Shown piece by piece: positions 1-8,615 of a DNA stretch of 54,357 nt (position 1 is its first letter; each line of letters opens with the position of its first letter). The stretch covers positions 1 through 54,357 of the forward strand of contig QHZE01000460.1 of assembly GCA_003225335.1 (NCBI GenBank), read 5' to 3'. Origin of the DNA: Acidobacteriota bacterium (lineage in GTDB: Bacteria; Acidobacteriota; UBA6911). A program made the translations under genes and the position numbers. The notes below the pieces were generated by a model. It did not search any database and had not been told where the DNA came from. It was given only the letters and a program-made list of their open reading frames with translations.

Positions 1-652
1 GATCTCGTTGGAGAACACACATAACATGGCCGGCGGAACGGTATACAGCCCGGAGCAGATCGATGATATCTGCGACCATGCGCACGAGGCCGGTCTCCCC
101 GTCCACCTCGACGGGGCTCGGATCTTCAATGCCGCCGTGGCGCTCGGGACGGACGTGGCGCGGCTTTGCCGTCCTTGCGATTCCGTCATGTTCTGCCTTT
201 CAAAGGGACTGGCGGCGCCCGTGGGCTCGATGCTGCTCGGATCAGCGGAATTCATAGAACGCGCTCGCAGTATACGCAAAATGCTCGGCGGGGGAATGCG
301 GCAGGCGGGAATCCTCGCGGCGGCAGGACTGATCGCCTTGGAGAAAATGCCGGGCAGGCTTTCAGAAGACCACGAGAACGCCCGGCTCCTCGCCGGGCTT
401 CTAAGCGAGATCCCGGTGCTGGACGTGGAACCGCGTAAGGTCGCCACCAACATCGTCATAGTCCGTATTTCCCGCACCGGAATGGACAGCGGCGCGCTCG
501 GGGGCCTGCTGAAAGGGCAAGGACTTCTGGTGGGCACAGTGGATCCCCAGACCATCCGTCTCCTTACGCACCTGGATGTCTCCCGCGACCAGATCCACGA
601 GGCGGCGCAAACATTCAAGCACGTTTTAGAGAATGCTGTAATGCGTCGGTAG
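1..652 (+). CDS. Low-specificity L-threonine aldolase, 5'-truncated by window edge
   Basis: ENTHN...GGxVY and HLDGARIFNAAVALG motifs, SKGLAAPVGSMLLG PLP-lysine region; the frame is open through the window start. Confidence 0.85.
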   Translation, partial: ISLENTHNMAGGTVYSPEQIDDICDHAHEAGLPVHLDGARIFNAAVALGTDVARLCRPCDSVMFCLSKGLAAPVGSMLLGSAEFIERARSIRKMLGGGMRQAGILAAAGLIALEKMPGRLSEDHENARLLAGLLSEIPVLDVEPRKVATNIVIVRISRTGMDSGALGGLLKGQGLLVGTVDPQTIRLLTHLDVSRDQIHEAAQTFKHVLENAVMRR

Positions 653-675
653 CTGTGAATAAATCGGCATCCGCG

Positions 676-752
676 TAGGGGGGACCCTATGTGGTCGCCC
701 GCCCGGCCAATCATACCGGGACTCGCGGTCGGCCACGCAGGACCGCCCCTAC
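676..752. repeat. GC-rich intergenic inverted repeat (GTAGGGGxGACC...GGxCGCCCCTAC type), family H
   Basis: gtaggggggaccctatgtggtcgcccg ... gcggtcggccacgcaggaccgcccctac; related copy at 29189-29225. Confidence 0.7.
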
Positions 753-850
753 AAGATGTGGGTTTTTTTCAACACGTCCCCCAGTCATAGGGCGTGACTG
801 TCAAACTAGGACGCGGATGAACGCCGATCACGCGGACCGAACCCGAAGTT

Positions 851-983
851 AGGATAACAAGATGGAAGGCATAGACAGGATAACAGGATGGACGGGATGG
901 ACGCAGGATCGAGAGGTGTCACCCCGTCCCCCCCATCCGGTAGATCCTGTAATCCTGTCCGAGAAAATCCTGTCATCCTGTCG
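851..983. repeat. Intergenic repeat of CAGGATAACAGGATGG type with inverted partner ATCCTGTAATCCTGTC, family F
   Basis: aggataacaagatgg..gacaggataacaggatggacgggatgg ... agatcctgtaatcctgtccgagaaaatcctgtcatcctgtc. Confidence 0.75.
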
Positions 984-995
984 ACTCGAAATCGC

Positions 996-2135
996 ATGAA
1001 CCTGGAATTTGACGAGGAACAAGGAATTCTGCGCCAGACGGTGCGGGAATTTGCCGAAGCTGAAATAGCGCCGCACAGTATGGAGTGGGATGAAGCGCAG
1101 CGCTTTCCGCTGGAAATTGTTCCCAAGCTCGCCGAGCTGGGGATCATGGGAGTGATCTTTCCGCCAGAGCTCGGCGGCAGCGGTCTCACGCATATCGACA
1201 ACGTGATCGTTGTGGAAGAATTGGCGAGAGTGGACGGGTCGATTGCCCTGTTCGTCTCGGCGCACAACTCGCTGTGCACATCCCATATTTTCATGGCCGG
1301 CAACGAGGAGCAGAGGCGCCGTTTCGTGCCCCCTCTTGCCTCGGGAGCGAAGATAGGGGCTTGGGGGCTCACCGAATCCGGCGCAGGAAGCGACGCGGGC
1401 GGCACGCAGACCACCGCGGTCAAGGATGGCAACCATTACGTCCTGAATGGATCGAAGAATTTCATCACCAACGCTTCCATAGCCGACATCTTCGTCCTCA
1501 TGGCCGTAACCACCAAGGGAGCCGGCAGCAGGGGAATATCCGCTTTCATTATCGAAAAGGGAACGCCGGGATTCTCGGCCGGAAAGAAGGAGAACAAGCT
1601 TGGCTTGCGCGCGAGCGACACCGCCAGCGTAATTCTCGAAGAGTGCAGGATTCCCAGGGAGAATCTGCTGGGCAAAGAGGGACAGGGCTTTGTCGATTCC
1701 CTTCGAGTGTTGGACGGCGGCAGAATCTCCATCGCCGCGCTCGCCGTGGGAATGGCTCAGGGCGCTTATGAAGCCTCTTTGAGATATGCCAAGGAGAGGA
1801 AACAGTTCGGCAAGCGGATAGCGGAATTTCAGGCGATCCAGTTCAAGCTGGCGGACATGGCCACGGAGATCGAGGCGGCTCGCCTCCTGACCCTGAAGGC
1901 TGCAGATCTCAAGCACAGAGCGGTCCGATCGACCAAAGAGTCCTCGATGGCGAAGCTCCTCTCCGCAGAAGTAGCCGTGCGAGTCGCAAACGAGGCCGTT
2001 CAGATTCACGGCGGCTACGGTTTCATCAAGGATTTCCCTGTGGAGAAGTACTACCGCGATGTCAAACTGTGCACGATCGGGGAAGGAACAAGCGAAATAC
2101 AGCGCATGGTGATTGCCCGGCAGATCCTCGAATAA
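996..2135 (+). CDS. Acyl-CoA dehydrogenase
   Basis: [113 protein letters not shown]. Start moved to ATG 996; the upstream extension is repeat sequence. Confidence 0.93.
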   Translation: MNLEFDEEQGILRQTVREFAEAEIAPHSMEWDEAQRFPLEIVPKLAELGIMGVIFPPELGGSGLTHIDNVIVVEELARVDGSIALFVSAHNSLCTSHIFMAGNEEQRRRFVPPLASGAKIGAWGLTESGAGSDAGGTQTTAVKDGNHYVLNGSKNFITNASIADIFVLMAVTTKGAGSRGISAFIIEKGTPGFSAGKKENKLGLRASDTASVILEECRIPRENLLGKEGQGFVDSLRVLDGGRISIAALAVGMAQGAYEASLRYAKERKQFGKRIAEFQAIQFKLADMATEIEAARLLTLKAADLKHRAVRSTKESSMAKLLSAEVAVRVANEAVQIHGGYGFIKDFPVEKYYRDVKLCTIGEGTSEIQRMVIARQILE

Positions 2136-2154
2136 TTATCCCTTCGATCCCACT

Positions 2155-3135
2155 ATGCTCCGGTCCGGCCCTAAGGATCCAGCGGTTGACCCTCGAATGC
2201 TGGAAAGGATACTCTCCGGGGACTTCCGTTCGGTGGCGCGCTTGCTGACGTGGGTGGAGAACGAAATTCCGGCAGCGACGGCGTATTTGCGCGAGCTGTT
2301 CTCGTACACGGGACGCTGCTTCGTCGCAGGAGTTACCGGCCCTCCCGGTTCCGGCAAGAGCACTCTCGTAGACCGCCTGGCGGCATATTATCGTGTCAAC
2401 GGCAAACGGTTAGGCATCCTTGCCGTAGATCCCACGAGCCCGTTTTCCGGGGGCGCAATCCTTGGAGACCGGATACGCATGCAGTCCCGTAGTGTGGATC
2501 CTGGTACATTCATCCGCAGCATGGCGACACGCGGTCACCTGGGAGGTCTGGCCCGATCGACATCCGACGCTCTGTTGGTACTGGACGCAGCCGGTTTTGA
2601 TACGGTGCTCGTTGAGACGGTGGGTGTTGGCCAGGATGAAGTGGAAATTGCCCGGACAGCGCACGTGACTCTCGTCCTTCTGGTTCCCGGGATGGGCGAT
2701 GATGTCCAGGCTATGAAGGCCGGCATCATGGAGATTGGCGATATCTTTGTAATCAACAAGGCCGACCGTCCCGGGGTCGAACGTGTGGAGACCCAAGTGA
2801 AGACCCTGCTTGCACTGGCGCGCAGGTCAGACGGTTGGGAGATGCCGGTTGTACGAACGATCGCGTCCGAAGATGCGGGCACACAGGAATGTGTGCAAGC
2901 AATTGAGAAATATCGCGATTTTTTGCGAGCCTCCGAAATTCAAAAGAGCCGCTCCGTCGAAGTCGAGAGGGAACGGCTCCTGGATCTCGTCCGTTCGCGC
3001 TCAGTGCAGCGGCTGCTTGTGGATCAGCGCATGGCGGCAAAGCTGGACGAACTGGCGCAGCGGGTCGCAGACCGGCAGGTGGATCCTTATTCCGCGGCGG
3101 AAGAGCTCTTGCGAGGTTTGGAGGTCAAGCTTTAG
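2155..3135 (+). CDS. meaB: Methylmalonyl-CoA mutase-associated GTPase MeaB/ArgK
   Basis: GVTGPPGSGKSTLVDRL P-loop, LAVDPTSPFSGGAILGDRIRM, VGVGQDEVEIA, NKADRPG motifs. Confidence 0.92.
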   Translation: MLRSGPKDPAVDPRMLERILSGDFRSVARLLTWVENEIPAATAYLRELFSYTGRCFVAGVTGPPGSGKSTLVDRLAAYYRVNGKRLGILAVDPTSPFSGGAILGDRIRMQSRSVDPGTFIRSMATRGHLGGLARSTSDALLVLDAAGFDTVLVETVGVGQDEVEIARTAHVTLVLLVPGMGDDVQAMKAGIMEIGDIFVINKADRPGVERVETQVKTLLALARRSDGWEMPVVRTIASEDAGTQECVQAIEKYRDFLRASEIQKSRSVEVERERLLDLVRSRSVQRLLVDQRMAAKLDELAQRVADRQVDPYSAAEELLRGLEVKL

Positions 3136-3197
3136 CTTGCAGCCTGAAGGCTGAACTCCAAACCCGACAGATTACTCCAGATCACAGGAGTGAGGCG

Positions 3198-3608
3198 GTG
3201 TATCTCAAAATCGACCACATCGGGATCGCCGTGCGGTCCCTGGAAGCTGCCCTGAAGGTCTACTGCCAGGGATTCGGTTTGCGGACAGACCACGTCGAAG
3301 AGGTTGCGGATCAGAAAGCACGTGTGGCCACGTTGCCGGTAGGTGAAACCCGGCTGGAGCTTCTCGAAGCCATGGAAGAGGATTCACCGGTTGGCAAGTT
3401 CATCGCCAGGCGTGGAGAAGGCCTGCATCATATCTGCTTCCGGGTGGAGAATCTGGAAGAGGAATTGAAGAAATTAAAAGCGGCGGGCGTGAGGCTGATC
3501 GACGAAATGCCGCGTCCGGGCGCCAGGGACTGCCTGGTGGCCTTCATTCACCCGTCCAGTACGGGTGGAGTGCTGGTCGAGCTCTCGCAGTCGAACTCCA
3601 CAAAATGA
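3198..3608 (+). CDS. mce: Methylmalonyl-CoA epimerase (VOC superfamily)
   Basis: KIDHIGIAVRSLEAAL; GEGLHHICFRVENLEEELKKLKAAGVRLIDE; HPSSTGGVLVELSQ; GTG start. Confidence 0.9.
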   Translation: MYLKIDHIGIAVRSLEAALKVYCQGFGLRTDHVEEVADQKARVATLPVGETRLELLEAMEEDSPVGKFIARRGEGLHHICFRVENLEEELKKLKAAGVRLIDEMPRPGARDCLVAFIHPSSTGGVLVELSQSNSTK

Positions 3609-3790
3609 AAACCACCGATGAACACAGATGAACACAGAGCAACGCAGCCGCAACCCAAAAAATCTCACCACGAAGACACGAAGAAATCCTTTGCGATTCT
3701 TCGCGTCTTCGTGTCTTCGTGGTGAATAGGATGGAATTTGCAGTCGTGCAATTTGTCATTTTTCATTTGTCATTGGTCATTGTTCATTCG
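3609..3790. repeat. Composite intergenic repeat, modules A (accaccgatgaacacag) - linker - B (caccacgaagacacgaag IR) - C (tttgtcatttttcatttgtcattggtcatt)
   Basis: Direct reading; the modules recur in the same relative order at 7060-7240 and 30450-30630 (inverted). Confidence 0.8.
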
Positions 3791-3806
3791 CAAAAATAAG
3801 GGTTCT

Positions 3807-4670
3807 ATGGAACAGGTGAGAATCGGAGTCATCGGAGGCAGCGGGTTGTACGATATGGAGGGAATTGCCGACCGATCAGAGCTCTCCATGGGGACACCGT
3901 TTGGGACGCCTTCCGACGCGTTCGTTCTCGGAACCCTGGAGGGGAAGCGCGTGGCGTTTCTCGCCCGGCACGGAAGAGGCCACCGGATCCTTCCGAGCGA
4001 GTTGAACTTTCGCGCCAACATCTACGCAATGAAGATGCTGGGTGTCGAGAGAATCCTGTCGGCGAGTGCCGTAGGATCCCTCAAACAGGAACTGGCGCCG
4101 CTGGACATTGTTCTACCGGATCAGTTCCTCGATCGAACTAGCGGGCGCATTTCCACGTTCTTTGGCGAAGGTCTCGTGGCGCACGTTTCCTTCGCCGATC
4201 CTGTCTGCCCGGAACTGATGGATCGCGTCTACCGCGCCGCGGCGGCAATCGGGATCGGCGCGAAAAAGGGGGGCACGTACGTGTGCATGGAAGGCCCGGC
4301 CTTTTCGACCAAGGCGGAATCGCACCTGTACCGGAAGTGGGGGATGGATCTCATCGGCATGACAAATCTGCAAGAGGCCAAGCTGGCTCGGGAAGCGGAG
4401 ATCTGCTACCTCACGATCGCGCTCGTGACGGATTATGACTGCTGGCACGAAGCTCACGAATCGGTGACGGCCGAAATGATTATTTCAAACTTGCAGCAAA
4501 ACAGCCGGAATGCGCAGGCCATTATCCGGCAGACGGTGCGCGACCTGCCGGACGCACGGCTATGCAAATGCAGCGAGGCCCTCAAACACGCCTTGGTCAC
4601 AGACAGACGGGCCGTCCCGGCGCAGACGCGCAAGAAGCTTGAGCACATTGTGGGCAACTACCTTTCGTAA
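3807..4670 (+). CDS. mtnP: S-methyl-5'-thioadenosine phosphorylase / purine nucleoside phosphorylase family
   Basis: VRIGVIGGSGLYDMEGI; ARHGRGHRILPSELNFRANIYAMK; GGTYVCMEGPAFSTKAESHLYRKWGMDLIGMTNLQEAKLAREAEICY; VTDYDCWH. Confidence 0.93.
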   Translation: MEQVRIGVIGGSGLYDMEGIADRSELSMGTPFGTPSDAFVLGTLEGKRVAFLARHGRGHRILPSELNFRANIYAMKMLGVERILSASAVGSLKQELAPLDIVLPDQFLDRTSGRISTFFGEGLVAHVSFADPVCPELMDRVYRAAAAIGIGAKKGGTYVCMEGPAFSTKAESHLYRKWGMDLIGMTNLQEAKLAREAEICYLTIALVTDYDCWHEAHESVTAEMIISNLQQNSRNAQAIIRQTVRDLPDARLCKCSEALKHALVTDRRAVPAQTRKKLEHIVGNYLS

Positions 4671-4680
4671 GGGGCGAAGC

Positions 4681-5589
4681 ATGAGGATTCTCGTCGTAGG
4701 TTCCGTGGCTTTGGATACGGTGAGGACACCCTTCGGATTTCGGGAGGAAATCCTGGGAGGTTCGGCGACCTATTTCAGCCTCGCCGCCAGCTACTTCACC
4801 GGCGTGAGCATAGTGGCAGTCGTCGGACAGGATTTCCCTGAGGAGCATATCGATTTTTTTCACCGAAAAGGGATCGACACTTCAGGCCTTGAACGGCAAA
4901 GCGGGAGGACCTTCCGTTGGAAGGGCGAATATGGTTTCGACCTCAACGCCGCCAGAACTCTGGATACCCAGCTCAATGTCTTCGGCAGTTTTAACCCCAG
5001 AGTCCGCGAGGAGCATCGGACTTTGAAGTTTGTGTTTCTCGGCAACATCGATCCGGACCTTCAGAGGTCGGTCCTGGAACAGATGGAACGTCCAACGCTG
5101 GTTGCCTGCGACACCATGAACTACTGGATAGAGCACAAGCGGGAGTCGTTGAAAAGGACACTCTCACAGATCGATATCCTCCTTATCAACGATGCTGAAA
5201 CGCGTCAACTGGCCGAAGAGACCAGTCTGATGAAAGCGGGACGCATTGTGCTGTCGTGGGGACCCAAGACGCTCGTGATCAAGCGCGGGGAGTACGGGGT
5301 CCTCATGCTGAGCTCAAAGTCCACATTCGGGGCGCCGGCCTTTCCGCTCGAAGACGTATCCGATCCAACTGGCGCCGGGGACTCTTTTGCGGGCGGGTTT
5401 TTGGGCTATTTGGCCGCGTGCGGGGCGACAGATGACTCTTCCTTGCGGAGGGCTATTGTTTACGGTTCCGTTATGGCATCCTTTAACGTCGGCGAGTTCG
5501 GTCCCGACCGTCTCGGCTCTCTGACGTATCCGGAAATCGAAGGGCGCTATCGGGAATTCAAGAAGATCACGCACTTTGATGACATTTAG
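4681..5589 (+). CDS. PfkB-family carbohydrate/nucleoside kinase
   Basis: MRILVVGSVALDTV; GGSATYFSLAASYF; C-terminal DVSDPTGAGDSFAGGFLGYLA motif. Confidence 0.88.
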   Translation: MRILVVGSVALDTVRTPFGFREEILGGSATYFSLAASYFTGVSIVAVVGQDFPEEHIDFFHRKGIDTSGLERQSGRTFRWKGEYGFDLNAARTLDTQLNVFGSFNPRVREEHRTLKFVFLGNIDPDLQRSVLEQMERPTLVACDTMNYWIEHKRESLKRTLSQIDILLINDAETRQLAEETSLMKAGRIVLSWGPKTLVIKRGEYGVLMLSSKSTFGAPAFPLEDVSDPTGAGDSFAGGFLGYLAACGATDDSSLRRAIVYGSVMASFNVGEFGPDRLGSLTYPEIEGRYREFKKITHFDDI

Positions 5590-7058
5590 CAGAAGATTGA
5601 ACCGCGTATTAATGCGGGCATTCGCCAGGCATGCCCACCACCTCGAAAGGCCGCGAAAGCTCCACCGGCGCCAGAATGGCGCCCTGATAACACTGCTTTT
5701 CGTTCTCGCCCAGCCCGCCGCTCATTCCCAGGGCAAGAAACTCAGCACAGAGGATGACGCGAAGATCTGGGGTGAGGCCAGGGGCTGGTTCAAGAAGGGG
5801 GAGGCATTGATTGGAACACCCAAAGAAAACAGCGACGAGCAGGCTGCATTCTTTCGCAAGGCACTGGAAGGCGGCGGCGGAGTTTGAAAAGGTACTTAAA
5901 CTCGATCCGAAGTTTGAAGGAGTTCATTTCTTGCTGGCATCCGCGTACAAATCCCTGGGCGATAGCGGCGCGGCAATCGCGGCGCTCGATGCGGGCCTTC
6001 GAAACAAGCCTAAAGACCTGGAAATGCTCAGGGCCCTGGCGTATCTGCAAATGGGGACCCGCGATGAGATGTCGGCGCTGCCCACTCTGCAACGTATTCT
6101 GGAACTCGCGCCCGCCGATCCCGGCGCCTCGATGGATCTCGCGTTGCTGTATCAGAAAAGCGGCAAGCTGGACGAAGCCCTGTTACGCTATCAGGATGTG
6201 CTTCTCCTCGATACCGGAAACTTTGCTGCGCATTACAACCTTGCGCTCATATACTGGAAGCTAAAGAAGTTCGCCAGCGCTACGGAAGAGTTGGAGCTGT
6301 GCGCTCGACAGGCGCCGGAAAACATGGATGTCCTGGAACAACTGGGCGACTTCTATGCCTTCCAAAACCAGCACGCCAAAGCCGTCGAAGCCTACAACAA
6401 GGCTCTGGCGAAAGCTCCGGCGCGCGCGTCCCTCTACTCCAAATCCGGATTCAGCCTGGCAAGCTTGAACAGGGATGACGAGGCAATTGCGGCTCTTGAA
6501 AAGGCGGTTCAGATGGATAACACCAAGGCAGAATCGCTCTATCTTCTCGGAGATCTTTACGCGGACGTGAAAAAGTACGATGAATGCATCGCAGCCTATA
6601 AGCGCGCCCTGGAACTGAATCCTCGCTTGAAGGAAGTTCATTACAATCTTGGGACGGTTTACGCAGAACGGCAGCAACTGGAAGATGCCGCGGCTGAGCT
6701 CAAGGCTGCGGTACGGCTGGATCCCGAGTACGCCTCAGCCTGGTCGAATCTGGCCATTGTGAGCGAGAAACTCGGCCTCGATGACGCCGCGATAGAGGCG
6801 TACAGGAAGGTGATCGCCCTGGGCAAGGGCCAGGCCAGCAACTACTTCCGTCTCGGGATCCTGTACGCCAAGAGGAACATGGGCGACCAGGCCGTAACAA
6901 ACCTCGCAAGGGCCATCGAGCTCGATCCCGAAACGTACCGTCAGATTCTTCGGGAGGAGATCAAGAAGGTACACTCCGCCCTCGACAGCATCCGGTATAC
7001 CGAGCCTTTCGCGCGGCTGCTGACCGGCCCGCCCCCCGCGCCTCCCCCACATCCGTAA
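5579..7058 (+). pseudogene. Secreted TPR-repeat protein gene interrupted by an apparent 1-nt frameshift near 5870
   Basis: Frame 1 carries the start, hydrophobic leader and ...FFRKALEGGGGV*. Frame 3 continues ...AAAEFEKVLKLDPKFEG...TPR repeats. Removing one G from gaaggcggcggcgg gives a continuous KALEAAAEFEKVLKLDPKF. Confidence 0.7.
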
Positions 7059-7059
7059 C

Positions 7060-7240
7060 AAATGACAAATCACAAATGAACAGTGACAAATAGAAGTCAG
7101 AAGTCCGGACAACGAACTGCGATTTGTCATTTTTCATTGGTCATTTGCCAAATCTCTCTCTGCGGGATCTGCGTCTCTGCGGTGAGATTTTTGGGTTGCG
7201 GCTATGCCGCGCCAGGTGCATCTGGGTTCATCTGTGGTCT
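7060..7240. repeat. Composite intergenic repeat, modules C-B-A, at the convergent junction of TPR and PilZ genes
   Basis: aacaaatgacaaatcacaaatgaacagtgacaaatag...gatttgtcatttttcattggtcattt, then ctctgcgtctctgcggtgagatttttgggttgcggc, then gggttcatctgtggtc. Confidence 0.8.
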
Positions 7241-7255
7241 GATCTTGTGCAGTTT

Positions 7256-8572
7256 CTAACGTATCTCGAAAGAGGTGGCGGTCTCGTGGAAGACTTCACC
7301 TGTCACCGGGTCAAGCACTCTGGATTTGAGTACGTAGGTGCCTGCCGGGAGGTTCCGGGTCACTTTGAACGGGTCCAGTGGCTGCAGCTCCACATAGGAA
7401 CCAGGCGTCAGCGCCAGCGAACCGTCGGCACCCAGAGAAAAAACGGCTATTGGATTCAGGCTGGGGGCCTCCAGCCATACTTTTGCCTCAATGGTTGCCG
7501 GCGCAGCGCCCTGATTGATGATTCTGTACGAGGCCAACGAGACCGTATCGCCTGAGATGTACTTGGGACTGGCGACCTGGCAATCAACCGCCAGCGAAGG
7601 CATCCGATCATTTCGAACCAGAGGCGACTTTTCGGATGACATGGCCAGAGTGAATGACTTGACCGTCTCCCCGACGATCTCTCCGGTCACGGGATCGAGT
7701 ATGCGTGCGCTGAATTGCGCTTTCCCGCCGAGCATTCCGGGGGAAACGCGCAGCTCAACAGGCCCATACTCTTCGTCCAACCCCGGAGGGAGAACATAAA
7801 GCCCGTCGGCTCCCACGTTCCCCACAGATACGGGATTGACTCCAGGACCGGACATCCAGGTCTTCAACTCCACGCTCTGGCTCGAGTTTGACGGGTTGGA
7901 AACCCGGTAGCCGCTGACGCCAACGGTTTCGCCGGCGCCGTAGCTGTCCTTGCTCATTTGAATGTCGACGATCGCCATGCGCGCGTTTGGCTTGGACTCC
8001 GCCGCCTTGACGATCGCCTGTTCTATCCAACTTCCTTCCTCCGCTTCGGCCTCTTGCGCCGCTGCGTCCGAGGCTGTCGCACCGCCTGCGCCTGAAGCGA
8101 CACCGGAGTGGGCAGTACCCTCTCCCACCAGATAGGGAACATGCTGCGTTTGTTGCGTCTGGCTGACGGTGGTTTGGGGCGGTTCGGTGCGCGTGAATTG
8201 ACGTGATTGCCCGAAGGAAGCCTGGCTCAGGTACGCGAAGGAAAGCAGCAGCGAGGCCGCAATCCTAAGACCGATGCTCGCTTTGGCTTCCACCACGCGC
8301 AGCCCAACGTGGATGCGGTCGGTGTCGCGGCCGCGCCCAATCCACTGCACGGTGGCGTTGGCTCGGAACCTGCCGCCACTTGATACCGTAACAAGCAAAC
8401 CTTGGGTCAGTACATCCTGCTCCAGGATGACGCCCAGACCCGCCCGGCTGAAGTCGCAGCTCTCGCCGGCAATCCTGAACGGTCTGCCCTCGCGGCTGGT
8501 TCCCGTCAGCACAACCGGGAGGTGCAGCTTCGCTCTGACATTCTTTCTTGTAGTGGCTGCACTGTCGGTCAT
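7256..8572 (-). CDS. PilZ-domain protein with hydrophobic segment and two tandem copies of a ~105-aa extracytoplasmic domain
   Basis: RKNVR (RxxxR) plus DFSRAG (DxSxxG) PilZ signature; LRIAASLLLSFAYLSQASFG hydrophobic segment; repeated YxxGxTVxxxxYRxxN ... NPxxVxxxGADGxxxLxPG ... xxRxLDPVTGExxxET units. Confidence 0.75.
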   Translation of the reverse strand: MTDSAATTRKNVRAKLHLPVVLTGTSREGRPFRIAGESCDFSRAGLGVILEQDVLTQGLLVTVSSGGRFRANATVQWIGRGRDTDRIHVGLRVVEAKASIGLRIAASLLLSFAYLSQASFGQSRQFTRTEPPQTTVSQTQQTQHVPYLVGEGTAHSGVASGAGGATASDAAAQEAEAEEGSWIEQAIVKAAESKPNARMAIVDIQMSKDSYGAGETVGVSGYRVSNPSNSSQSVELKTWMSGPGVNPVSVGNVGADGLYVLPPGLDEEYGPVELRVSPGMLGGKAQFSARILDPVTGEIVGETVKSFTLAMSSEKSPLVRNDRMPSLAVDCQVASPKYISGDTVSLASYRIINQGAAPATIEAKVWLEAPSLNPIAVFSLGADGSLALTPGSYVELQPLDPFKVTRNLPAGTYVLKSRVLDPVTGEVFHETATSFEIR

Positions 8573-8615
8573 CGTGTCATCCCTCCCGTCAAGCCCTGGC
8601 GCCGTAAATGCCTCT

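Noticed and set aside
849-2009. 386-aa minus-strand ORF
   Set aside because: Antisense shadow of the acyl-CoA dehydrogenase gene; its C-terminal end reads through repeat sequence.
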